Assembly (NCBI RefSeq): GCF_009996735.1
Contig: NZ_JAACYI010000024.1
Span: 1 to 53,437 of the forward strand
DNA: 53,437 nucleotides
Reading direction: 5' to 3'
From: Cellulomonas sp. APG4
Lineage (GTDB): Bacteria; Actinomycetota; Actinomycetes; Actinomycetales; Cellulomonadaceae
Both the position numbers and the translations under genes were made by a program. This document shows, piece by piece, positions 1 through 7,196 of this stretch; the first letter of the stretch is position 1; the number at the start of each line of letters is the position of its first letter. The notes under the pieces were generated by a model. It was given only the letters and a program-made list of their open reading frames with translations, ran no database searches and was not told the origin of the DNA.

Positions 1-15
1 AGATGTGTATAAGAG
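1..15. other. Sequencing adapter remnant (Nextera mosaic end)
   Basis: The first 15 bases, AGATGTGTATAAGAG, match the first 15 bases of the Tn5/Nextera mosaic-end sequence, which continues ACAG; here it continues GCCG. This AT-rich run is unlike everything around it and places an in-frame TAA at 10-12 ahead of an open reading frame. It is best explained as untrimmed library adapter at a contig end, not genome. Confidence 0.85.
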
Positions 16-1362
16 GCCGCAGCGGGCCTGGGGGCGACGGCGGCCACGGCTCCGGCGTCGGGCCGCGTCGTGGAGGTCGAGGTCGAGGCGCGCGACATGC
101 GGTTCGTGCCCGCGTCCGTGCAGGTCGAGGCGGGCGACGAGCTGGTGCTGGTCGTGACCAACGTCGACGACACGGTCCACGACCTCGTGCTCGACACCGG
201 CGTGGCCTCCGGACGCCTGGCCCCGGGTGCCACGACGCGCGTCGAGGCGGGCGTGGTCGGTCGTGCGGTCGAGGGCTGGTGCTCGGTCGCCGGCCACCGG
301 CAGATGGGCATGACCTTCGACGTCGAGGTGGTGGGCACCGGCGGAGTGCCCGACGACGCCGCGGCGCAGGACGGGCCGGACGGTGACCCGTCCGGCGGAG
401 CGAGCCACCACGACGCCGTCGGGCACGGTGGGGCAGCGGCCGGGACGGACGGCGCGGAGGGATCCGCGCCGACCGCCGAGGGGGACATGGACCTGATGGC
501 GCCGCCGGGCGAGGCCTTCACCACGTACGACCCGGTGCTCGCGCCGGCCCCCGAGTCCACGGTGCACCGCGTGCGGCTCGAGGTCACGGAGGTCGTGCGC
601 GAGGTCGCGCCGGGCGTCGAGCAGACCGTGTGGACCTTCGGCGGCACCGCGCCGGGCCCGGTGCTGCGCGGCAAGGTCGGCGACCGGTTCGAGGTGACGC
701 TGGTCAACGACGGCTCGCTCGGTCACTCGATCGACTTCCACGCGGGTGCGCTCGCGCCCGACCGTCCGATGCGCACCATCGAGCCCGGCGAGACGCTCAC
801 GTACACGTTCACCGCGACGCGCTCGGGAATCTGGATGTACCACTGCTCGACCATGCCCATGTCGATGCACATCGCCAACGGCATGGCGGGCGCGGTCGTG
901 ATCGACCCGCCCGACCTCCCGCCCGTGGACCGCGAGTACCTCCTGGTCCAGAGCGAGCTCTACCTCGGCCCGCAGCGCGGGGTGGCCGACGCCGACAAGA
1001 TCACGGGCGAGCGCCCGGACGCCGTCGTCTTCAACGGGCACGCGACGCAGTACGACCACGCACCGCTCGAGGCACGCGTGGGCGAGCGTGTGCGGCTGTG
1101 GGTGCTCGACGTGGGGCCCAACCGGCCGAGCGCCTTCCACGTGGTGGGCGGGCAGTTCGACACGGTGTTCCACGAGGGGGCCTGGACCCTGGGCGGCCCG
1201 GGTGCGACGCCGACGACGGGTGGCGCGCAGGTGCTCGGGCTGCACCCGGCCCAGGGCGGGTTCGTCGAGCTGACCTTCCCCGAGGCCGGCCACTACCCGT
1301 TCGTCTCGCACCTCATGGTCGACGCCGAGCGCGGGGCGCACGGGCTGGTGCGGGTCGAGTGA
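13..1362 (+). CDS. nirK: NirK-type copper nitrite reductase with N-terminal cupredoxin domain, 5' truncated
   Basis: Probably reduces nitrite to nitric oxide outside the membrane. The open frame begins directly after the adapter and the first start-like codon is a GTG at 70, so the true N-terminus is lost. Numbering from that GTG, residues 1-90 form a cupredoxin with a full type-1 copper set (H37, C71, H76, M79). A Gly/Ala/Asp/His linker follows. Residues 160-430 form the two-domain nitrite reductase core: HSIDFH supplies H219, the catalytic-type Asp222 and H224; YHCSTMPMSMHIANGM supplies H258, C259, H267 and M272; FHVVGG holds the second catalytic His (H357) and VSH supplies H414. This ligand order is that of AniA/NirK rather than laccase. 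The nitrate reductase operon downstream fits a nitrate-nitrite-NO chain. A generic multicopper oxidase is the alternative. Confidence 0.8.
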   Translation, partial: EAAAGLGATAATAPASGRVVEVEVEARDMRFVPASVQVEAGDELVLVVTNVDDTVHDLVLDTGVASGRLAPGATTRVEAGVVGRAVEGWCSVAGHRQMGMTFDVEVVGTGGVPDDAAAQDGPDGDPSGGASHHDAVGHGGAAAGTDGAEGSAPTAEGDMDLMAPPGEAFTTYDPVLAPAPESTVHRVRLEVTEVVREVAPGVEQTVWTFGGTAPGPVLRGKVGDRFEVTLVNDGSLGHSIDFHAGALAPDRPMRTIEPGETLTYTFTATRSGIWMYHCSTMPMSMHIANGMAGAVVIDPPDLPPVDREYLLVQSELYLGPQRGVADADKITGERPDAVVFNGHATQYDHAPLEARVGERVRLWVLDVGPNRPSAFHVVGGQFDTVFHEGAWTLGGPGATPTTGGAQVLGLHPAQGGFVELTFPEAGHYPFVSHLMVDAERGAHGLVRVE

Positions 1363-1373
1363 GCGCGCGTGGC

Positions 1374-1379
1374 TAGCCT
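1374..1379 (+). promoter_or_regulatory. -10 element of a leaderless promoter for moeZ
   Basis: TAGCCT fits TANNNT and ends exactly six bases before the GTG at 1386, so transcription would begin at the start codon. The same spacing recurs at several genes in this window. No convincing -35 box is visible. Confidence 0.5.
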
Positions 1380-1385
1380 GAGCCG

Positions 1386-2627
1386 GTGAGCACCCACGGC
1401 ATGCGCGTCCCGCCGGTCGTCGAGCCCGGCCCGCCGCTCACCGCGGCGCGGGCCGGCAGGTGGTCGCGGCACCTGCTGCTGCCCGAGGTCGGGGAGCAGG
1501 GCCAGCGCCGGCTCGCCGCGGCGCGCGTGTGCGTGGTGGGTGCGGGCGGCCTGGGGGCGCCCGTGCTGCTCTACCTGGCGGCCGCCGGCGTGGGGCGCAT
1601 CGGCATCGTCGACGTCGACGACGTCGAGGTGACCAACCTCCAGCGGCAGGTGGTGCACGGCGAGGCCGACGTGGGCCGCCCCAAGGTCGAGAGCGCGCGG
1701 GACGCGGTGCTCGCGGTCGATCCTGAGGCCGACGTGGTGCTGCACCACGTGCGGCTCGACGCGGCGAACGTCGACGACGTGCTGGGCGGCTACGACCTGG
1801 TGATCGACGGCACCGACAACTTCCCGACGCGCTACCTGGTCAACGACGCGTGCGTGCGCCTCGGCCTGCCCGAGGTGTGGGGCTCGGTGTTCCGCTTCGA
1901 CGCCCAGGTCGCGGTGTTCTGGGGCCGTCCGCCGGCCGGTGTGGAGCCCGTGGACCTCCGCGACCTGTTCCCCGCGCCGCCCGCGCCGGGCACCGTGCCC
2001 TCGTGCGCCGAGGCCGGGGTGCTGGGCGCGATGTGCGGGCAGGTGGGCTCGCTCATGGCGACCGAGGCGCTCAAGCTGATCACGGGCGTGGGACGGCCGC
2101 TGCTGGGCCGGGTGCTCGTGCTCGACGCGCTCGCGGCGCGGTGGACCGAGGTCCCGCTGCGCGGGCGGCCGGCGGGTGAGCGGGGGAGTGGCGGTCCCGG
2201 CACGGCGGCGGCCGTGGTCGCGGAGGGCTCGGGGACCCAGGACGGCCTGCCCGCCCGCGGTCCGGCGGAGGCGGCCGTGGCGCCGTCGTCGGACCTGCCC
2301 ACGACGACGGCGCGTGAGCTCGCCGCGCGGCTCGAGGCGAGGGCGGCGGGGCGTGACGACTTCGAGCTGCTCGACGTGCGTGAGCCCGGCGAGCACGAGC
2401 TCGTCGCGATCCCGGGTGCGCGCCTGCTGCCCCTCGCGCGCGTGCTCGACGGATCGGGGCTCGGCGAACTGCCCGAGGGGCAGCCGATCGTCGTGCACTG
2501 CAGGTCGGGTGCGCGCTCGGCCCAGGCCGCGGTGGTGCTGCGCGCGCTCGGCCACGACGTGACGAACCTCGACGGCGGTGTGCTCGCGTGGGTGCGCGAC
2601 GTGGACCCGTCGCTGCCGACCTACTGA
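1386..2627 (+). CDS. moeZ: MoeZ-type adenylyltransferase/sulfurtransferase (ThiF/MoeB + rhodanese)
   Basis: Activates the C-terminal glycine of MoaD-like sulfur carriers by adenylation and then delivers sulfur, for molybdopterin and thiamine or cysteine routes. Residues 25-260 are an E1-like domain: nucleotide loop GAGGLG at 52-57, DVDDVEVTNLQRQ at 76-88, DGTDN at 141-145 and catalytic-type Cys207 in PSCAEAGVLG. The two CxxC zinc pairs of E. coli MoeB are absent, as is usual in actinobacterial MoeZ. After a variable linker at about 262-305, residues 306-413 are a rhodanese domain with Cys372 in HCRSGARS. At 413 aa the length suits the family. The start is the GTG six bases after a TANNNT box. 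It lies upstream of the moa genes, whose MoaD is the likely partner. Confidence 0.9.
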   Translation: MSTHGMRVPPVVEPGPPLTAARAGRWSRHLLLPEVGEQGQRRLAAARVCVVGAGGLGAPVLLYLAAAGVGRIGIVDVDDVEVTNLQRQVVHGEADVGRPKVESARDAVLAVDPEADVVLHHVRLDAANVDDVLGGYDLVIDGTDNFPTRYLVNDACVRLGLPEVWGSVFRFDAQVAVFWGRPPAGVEPVDLRDLFPAPPAPGTVPSCAEAGVLGAMCGQVGSLMATEALKLITGVGRPLLGRVLVLDALAARWTEVPLRGRPAGERGSGGPGTAAAVVAEGSGTQDGLPARGPAEAAVAPSSDLPTTTARELAARLEARAAGRDDFELLDVREPGEHELVAIPGARLLPLARVLDGSGLGELPEGQPIVVHCRSGARSAQAAVVLRALGHDVTNLDGGVLAWVRDVDPSLPTY

Positions 2628-2642
2628 CGAGGAGAGGCACCC

Positions 2643-3062
2643 ATGATCGAGCTCACGGACAGCAGCAGCCCCGTGTCGGCGCATGAGCTGGACGCGTTGG
2701 CCGCCGAGCTCCCCGTCGATCTCCCGCGGGAGTTCGTCGCTCTCTACCGTCTCCACAACGGGGGTACCCCGACGCATGGCGCGGTGAGCGATGGGAACCA
2801 GGTGTTCGGCGTCCATGAGTTCTACGACGTCGACGACCTGCGGTTCTTCAAGCGCGATCTGGACGTGGACACGGTGCCGGCAGGTCTCGACCCCGCCCGT
2901 CTGCTGCCGTTCGCGTGCGATCAGGGTGGCAACGTCTTCGCGCTGCACGGGGACGGCGAGTCGGCTGGGGTGTGCTTCTACGCGTCCGCCGACGACATGG
3001 CGATCCATGGACGGTGGGCGTCGTTCGGTGAGTTCCTCGAGGGCTTCCTCGACGAACCGTGA
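2643..3062 (+). CDS. SMI1/KNR4 (SUKH) family protein
   Basis: A 139-residue protein with the SUKH pattern: an early LPREFVALYRLHNGG helix-turn, a GVHEF/FYDVDDL region, then LLPFACDQGGNVFALH and a closing hydrophobic FGEFLEGFL. SUKH proteins often act as immunity proteins to secreted or contact-dependent toxins, but no toxin gene lies beside it, so its role is unknown. An AGGAGAGG-like ribosome site in GAGGAGAGGCACCC precedes the ATG, and it starts 15 bases after moeZ, which suggests co-transcription. Its codons are visibly less G/C-ending than its neighbours (GCT, CTC, GTC and CAT mixtures), which hints at later acquisition. Confidence 0.7.
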   Translation: MIELTDSSSPVSAHELDALAAELPVDLPREFVALYRLHNGGTPTHGAVSDGNQVFGVHEFYDVDDLRFFKRDLDVDTVPAGLDPARLLPFACDQGGNVFALHGDGESAGVCFYASADDMAIHGRWASFGEFLEGFLDEP

Positions 3063-3118
3063 TGCGGGGCGAGGCCCGTCGAGCTGTGGGAGTCGGCCGT
3101 CCTGACCCCCGGTACGCC

Positions 3119-4081
3119 TCAGGAGGGGGCGGCGAACCGGTCGGTCGCGGTGATCAGCGCGTCGAGGGTGCCCGGCTCGTCGTAGGCGTGACCGGCGTCG
3201 GGCACGAGGACGAGCTCGGAGCCGGGGAGGGCCCGGTGCAGGTCCCAGGCCGTGGTCGCCGGGGTGCACACGTCGTAGCGGCCCTGCACGATCACCGTCG
3301 GGATGCCGGCGAGGGCCGGCGCACCCGCGATGAGCTGACCCTCGGTCATCCACCCGCCGTGCCGGAAGTAGTGGTTCTCGATCCGGGCGAAGGCGAGCGC
3401 GTGCGCCGGTTCGGCCATCGTCTCGACCAGCTCGGGGCGCGGGCGCAACGTGACCGTCGACGCCTCCCACGTGGTCCACGCGACCCCGGCGGGCAGGTGC
3501 ACCGCTGGGTCCGGGTCCGTGAGCGCCCGGTGGTACGCCTCGATCATCGAGCCGCGCTCGGCAGACGGGATCGGTGCGACGAAGCTCTCCCAGAGGTCGG
3601 GGAACAGGGCTGCGGCGCCACCCTCGTAGTACCAGTCGAGCTCGGACCGGCGCAGCGTGAAGATGCCGCGCAGCACGAGCTCGGTCACGCGCGTGGGGTG
3701 GGTCTGGGCGTAGGCGAGCGCGAGGGTCGAGCCCCACGAGCCGCCGAACACCTGCCAGCGCTCGATGCCGAGGTGCTCGCGTAGACGCTCGAGGTCGGCC
3801 ACGAGCTGCCAGGTCGTGTTGGCGCTCAGGTCGGCGTCGGGTGCCGCGGCGTGCGGCGTCGAGCGCCCGCACATCCGCTGGTCGAGGAGCACGATCCGGT
3901 AGCGCTCGGGGTCGAACAGCCGGCGCTGCGCGGGGTTGGTGCCGCCACCCGGTCCACCGTGCAGGAACACCACGGGCTTGCCCTGCGGGTTGCCCGACGT
4001 CTCCCAGTACACGGCGTGGCCGTCACCGACGTTGAGCATCCCCGACGCGTAGGGCTCGATCTCGGGGTACAGGGTGCGCAC
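3119..4081 (-). CDS. pip: Proline iminopeptidase (alpha/beta hydrolase, S33)
   Basis: Releases N-terminal proline from peptides in the cytoplasm. The 320-residue length matches the family. Visible signatures are the oxyanion HGGPGGG near residue 46, nucleophile Ser in GGSWGSTLALAYAQ near 115, the acid Asp in VQGRYDVCTP near 275 and His in DAGHAYDEPG near 302. The usual DQRGxGRS motif reads DQRMCGRS here, with Met in place of the first glycine (codon at 3872-3874). The start is a GTG eight bases downstream of a TAGGGT box; the frame stays open further upstream but carries no family sequence there. It converges on the SUKH gene. Confidence 0.9.
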   Translation of the reverse strand: MRTLYPEIEPYASGMLNVGDGHAVYWETSGNPQGKPVVFLHGGPGGGTNPAQRRLFDPERYRIVLLDQRMCGRSTPHAAAPDADLSANTTWQLVADLERLREHLGIERWQVFGGSWGSTLALAYAQTHPTRVTELVLRGIFTLRRSELDWYYEGGAAALFPDLWESFVAPIPSAERGSMIEAYHRALTDPDPAVHLPAGVAWTTWEASTVTLRPRPELVETMAEPAHALAFARIENHYFRHGGWMTEGQLIAGAPALAGIPTVIVQGRYDVCTPATTAWDLHRALPGSELVLVPDAGHAYDEPGTLDALITATDRFAAPS

Positions 4082-4089
4082 GACTCGCG

Positions 4090-4095
4090 ACCCTA
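4090..4095 (-). promoter_or_regulatory. -10 element for pip
   Basis: On the minus strand TAGGGT (TANNNT) ends eight bases before the GTG of the iminopeptidase, which would give a transcript with a leader of at most a few bases. Confidence 0.4.
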
Positions 4096-4208
4096 CCCGC
4101 CGTCGGAGGGGGCGCGGAGCGTCCGGCACGCCGCCGGTCTGACCGGAGCCGGGAGGGGCCCGCCGCGCACGCCTCGTGCGACGTCCCCCGCGCCCGCGGG
4201 CGCACGTC

Positions 4209-4940
4209 CTATCGAGGCGCGACCTCGTCGACCGTCGTCCGGTCGGTCTCCGGGCCGGAGAGCTCGGCGAGGCACAGGCCGGGTCGGACGAACGGCAGGA
4301 TCCGTGTCGCCGCGACCGGTGAGCCGAGTCGGTCGAGCGCACCCTGGACGAGGCCGAGGTGGACGCCGCACACGACGTCGGGCTGCTGCTCGGCGAGCTC
4401 CAGGAACGGGCAGTGGTGCAGCTCGATCGTCCGCGCGTCGGGAGCCAGGCGCGGCGCGAAGCCGGTGTCCTCGAGCATGCGCAGCACGGGCCCGACGGCG
4501 GCGCGCACCTCGTCCTCCGCCCCGGGGGTGGGGCGGTCGGGCGACCCGACGGTCGGGAGCGGCGCGGCCGCGGCTCCCCACGCGTGACCTGCCCGCACGG
4601 CCTCGGCCTGCGGGTCCTCCGCCAGCTCGGCGAGGCGGGCCATGAGCATCTGCGCGAGCACCTGGTACCGCCGGTCACCCTCGGGTGCACCCGTCGCGCG
4701 GTACACCTCGCGCGGTCGGCCTCGGCCGCGGTTCTCGGACCGCCGGGTCGCATGGCCGGTGCGCACGAGCGCCTCGAGGTGCGCGCGCACGGTGTTCGCG
4801 TGTAGCCCCACCTGCGCGGCCAGGTCAGCCACCCCGAGGCCGTCGTCGTGCTCGCGCAGCACGGCCAGCAGTGCGCGACGGCGCTCGCCGGGAGGGAGGC
4901 GGAGCGTGGGGTCCTGACGCGGGACGGGCATGGTTTGCAT
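4209..4940 (-). CDS. Winged-helix regulator with C-terminal three-cysteine domain (SufR-like)
   Basis: A 243-residue DNA-binding protein. Residues 18-85 form a winged helix (DLAAQVGLHANTVRAHLEALVRTG, then an RGRGRPREVY wing). The C-terminal half holds HHCPFLELAEQQPDVVCGVHLGL and a later Cys, giving C177-x13-C191-x31-C223. SufR-type repressors bind a [4Fe-4S] cluster through a similar, not identical, three-Cys pattern, so a redox or NO-sensing cluster is plausible but inferred. It is divergent from the DUF2249 gene, sharing about 70 bases that are AT-richer than the rest of the region. It is a paralogue of the regulator at 10868, with the same cysteine spacing. Confidence 0.8.
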   Translation of the reverse strand: MQTMPVPRQDPTLRLPPGERRRALLAVLREHDDGLGVADLAAQVGLHANTVRAHLEALVRTGHATRRSENRGRGRPREVYRATGAPEGDRRYQVLAQMLMARLAELAEDPQAEAVRAGHAWGAAAAPLPTVGSPDRPTPGAEDEVRAAVGPVLRMLEDTGFAPRLAPDARTIELHHCPFLELAEQQPDVVCGVHLGLVQGALDRLGSPVAATRILPFVRPGLCLAELSGPETDRTTVDEVAPR

Positions 4941-5013
4941 TTTCCACTGCTAAGGGAGTAAGAACAAGCCAGGACCTCGGGTGCCGCTCGGGGCGAGTCG
5001 AAGGAGAACCCGC

Positions 5014-5412
5014 ATGACCGAGCGCACCGACCTGGTCGACGTCCCGACGGCGGGCGACCGTCCCGAGCTGAGCCTGACCTCGGTCGAGGCCGAGAACGCC
5101 GGTGGCGGTTGCGGGTGCGGCGGATGCGGGTGCGGCGGGGCCGAGGCGGAGGCCGCGCCGGCCGTCGAGCTCGCACCCGACGACCTCGACGTGCGCACCC
5201 TCGCGCCTGCCCAGCGTCACCAGCAGATCTTCGCGCGCATCGCGCAGCTCGAGCCGGGTGAGCAGCTGGTGCTCGTCAACGACCACGACCCCAAGCCGCT
5301 GCGCTACCAGCTCGACGCCGAGGAGCCCGGCCAGATCACCTGGGAGTACCTCGCCGAGGGCCCCGAGGTGTGGCGGGTGCGGATCGGCCGGGTCCCGGGT
5401 CACTGCTGCTGA
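5014..5412 (+). CDS. DUF2249 protein with Cys/Gly-rich N-terminal segment
   Basis: A 132-residue protein. Residues 58-126 are the DUF2249 fold (LDVRTLAPAQRHQQIF, then LVNDHDPKPLRYQLDAE and PEVWRVRIGR). Function is not established; relatives often occur beside denitrification and hemerythrin genes. Ahead of it lies GGGCGCGGCGCGG with four cysteines (33, 35, 38, 40), and the protein ends GHCC, so up to six thiols could bind metal. The ATG is chosen because AAGGAG stands upstream with good spacing; an earlier GTG at 4981 has no ribosome site. It is divergent from the SufR-like regulator, which probably controls it, and may serve the nitrite reductase or metal handling. Confidence 0.75.
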   Translation: MTERTDLVDVPTAGDRPELSLTSVEAENAGGGCGCGGCGCGGAEAEAAPAVELAPDDLDVRTLAPAQRHQQIFARIAQLEPGEQLVLVNDHDPKPLRYQLDAEEPGQITWEYLAEGPEVWRVRIGRVPGHCC

Positions 5413-5437
5413 AGGCGCCGACGGGTACTGCTGCTGA
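5396..5437 (+). repeat. Imperfect duplication of the Gly-x-Cys-Cys-stop end of the DUF2249 gene
   Basis: CGGGTCACTGCTGCTGA at 5396-5412 encodes the end of the DUF2249 protein. CGGGTACTGCTGCTGA recurs at 5422-5437, one base shorter, and would encode GYCC-stop in another frame. The copies are separated by nine bases. Confidence 0.6.
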
Positions 5438-5487
5438 GCGTGCTCGCCCGCTGACCCGGACGGGGCACCCGTGGGATCCTGCCGTCG

Positions 5488-6705
5488 ATGCGAACCGTCA
5501 CCGAGCACCGTGCCGCCGTCCTCGCGCTCGTCGCGCCCCTGCCCGTGGTCGAGGTGGATCTCGAGTCCGCGGCGGGCCACGTGCTGGCGCACGAGGTCCG
5601 CGCGCCCGAGCCGCTGCCGCGCTGGGACAACTCGGCCATGGACGGCTACGCGGTGCGCGCGGCCGACGTGACCGGGGCCGACGACGCTCACCCGGTGTGC
5701 CTGCCCGTGCTGGCCGACCTCGCGGCGGGCAGCGCAGCGGAGCCGACCGTGCTGCCGGGCACGGCGGCCCGGATCATGACGGGCGCCCCGCTGCCCCCGG
5801 GGGCGGACGCCGTCGTGCCCGTCGAGCACACCGACGGCGGCACCGCGCACGTGCTCATCCGCACGTCGGCCGCCCCGGGCGCGCACGTGCGCCGTGCGGG
5901 CGAGGACGTCGTCCCGGGTGACGTCGTGCTCGAGGTCGGCGCGCTGCTCGGCCCCACGCAGGTGGCGGCCGCGGCCTCGGTGGGCCGCGCGCGGCTCGAG
6001 GTGCACCGGCGCCCGCGGGTCGCGGTGCTCTCGACGGGCGACGAGCTCGTGCCGCCGGGGCAGCCGCTGCGTCGCGGCCAGATCCCGGACTCGAACTCCT
6101 ACCTGCTCGCGGCGGCCGTCGCGGACGCGGGCTGCGACGTGGTGCGGCACGCGGCGGTGCCCGACGACGCGGCGGTCCTGCGCGACCTCCTGGCGCGCCT
6201 CGACGGCGACGTCGACCTGGTGCTCACCTCGGGCGGGGTCAGCAAGGGTGCGTTCGACGTGGTCAAGGAGGTGCTCGCCACCCAGGCCGGCATGGAGTTC
6301 GTCGAGGTCGCGATGCAGCCCGGCAAGCCCCAGGGCCTGGGTCGCCTGCCGAGAGGGACACCCCTGGTCGCGCTCCCCGGCAACCCGGTGAGCGTGCACG
6401 TGTCGTTCGAGGTGCACGTGCGTCCGGCGCTGCTGCGCATGCGCGGCCTCACGGACCTCGAGCGGCCCGTGGTGGAGGCCGTCGCCGCGGTCGGCTGGCG
6501 CAGTCCTGCGGGGCGTCAGCAGTACCTGCCGGCCGTGCTCGAGGACGCGCCCGACGACGTGCTCGTGCGTCCCGCGGTCGCGGGAGGGTCGGGCTCGCAC
6601 CTGGTCGCGGGTCTGGCCCGGGCGCGTGCGCTCGCCGTCGTCCCGGCCGAGGTCGACGCGGTCGCGGCCGGGGATAGGGTGCGCGTCATGGTGCTGGACC
6701 GATGA
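5488..6705 (+). CDS. moeA: Molybdopterin molybdotransferase MoeA
   Basis: Inserts molybdate into adenylylated molybdopterin. The 405 residues carry the family landmarks: DNSAMDGYA at 47-55, MTGAPLPPGADAVVPVE at 97-113, STGDELV at 182-188, SGGVSKGAFD at 248-257 and LPGNPVS at 296-302, followed by the C-terminal MoeA domain IV. It opens a four-gene run on the plus strand, overlapping moaC by ATGA, so the two are translationally coupled. The start ATG follows GATCCT by seven bases, a weak version of the leaderless layout seen elsewhere. Confidence 0.95.
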   Translation: MRTVTEHRAAVLALVAPLPVVEVDLESAAGHVLAHEVRAPEPLPRWDNSAMDGYAVRAADVTGADDAHPVCLPVLADLAAGSAAEPTVLPGTAARIMTGAPLPPGADAVVPVEHTDGGTAHVLIRTSAAPGAHVRRAGEDVVPGDVVLEVGALLGPTQVAAAASVGRARLEVHRRPRVAVLSTGDELVPPGQPLRRGQIPDSNSYLLAAAVADAGCDVVRHAAVPDDAAVLRDLLARLDGDVDLVLTSGGVSKGAFDVVKEVLATQAGMEFVEVAMQPGKPQGLGRLPRGTPLVALPGNPVSVHVSFEVHVRPALLRMRGLTDLERPVVEAVAAVGWRSPAGRQQYLPAVLEDAPDDVLVRPAVAGGSGSHLVAGLARARALAVVPAEVDAVAAGDRVRVMVLDR

Positions 6706-7196
6706 CCGAGCAGCCCTTCACCCACCTCGACGCCGCGGGCCACGCGCGCATGGTCGACGTGACCGAGAAGACTCCGACGGTGCGTTCGGCCACCGCCGCG
6801 GGAGTGGTCCGCTGCTCGCCGCACGTGGTCGAGGCCCTGCGCGCGGGGGCGGTGCCCAAGGGTGACGTGCTCGCGGTCGCGCGCGTCGCGGGCATCGCGG
6901 GGGCCAAGCGCACGGCCGAGCTGCTGCCGCTCGCGCACGTGATCGGCGTGCACGGCGCGACCGTGGACCTCGAGGTGACCGACGACGGCGTGCAGGTCAC
7001 CGCGACGGTCCGCACGGCCGACCGCACGGGCGTCGAGATGGAGGCGCTCACCGCCGTCTCCGTCGCCGGCCTCGCCGTGCTCGACATGGTCAAGGGGCTC
7101 GACAAGGCCACGAGCCTCACCGACGTGCGGCTGCTCGCCAAGAGCGGCGGGCGGTCGGGGGAGTGGCGACGCGACGAGCCCGACGCACGACCGTGA
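6702..7196 (+). CDS. moaC: Cyclic pyranopterin monophosphate synthase MoaC
   Basis: Acts after MoaA to form cyclic pyranopterin monophosphate. At 164 aa it has the family order: MVDVTEKTPTVRSATA near 17, KGDVLAVARVAGIAGAKRT near 54-72, the PLAH signature that replaces PLCH of enterobacteria near 77, and GVEMEALTAVSVAGLAVLDMVK near 107-128 with the catalytic lysine segment. It overlaps moeA by four bases (ATGA) and mobA by four (GTGA). Confidence 0.95.
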   Translation: MTEQPFTHLDAAGHARMVDVTEKTPTVRSATAAGVVRCSPHVVEALRAGAVPKGDVLAVARVAGIAGAKRTAELLPLAHVIGVHGATVDLEVTDDGVQVTATVRTADRTGVEMEALTAVSVAGLAVLDMVKGLDKATSLTDVRLLAKSGGRSGEWRRDEPDARP

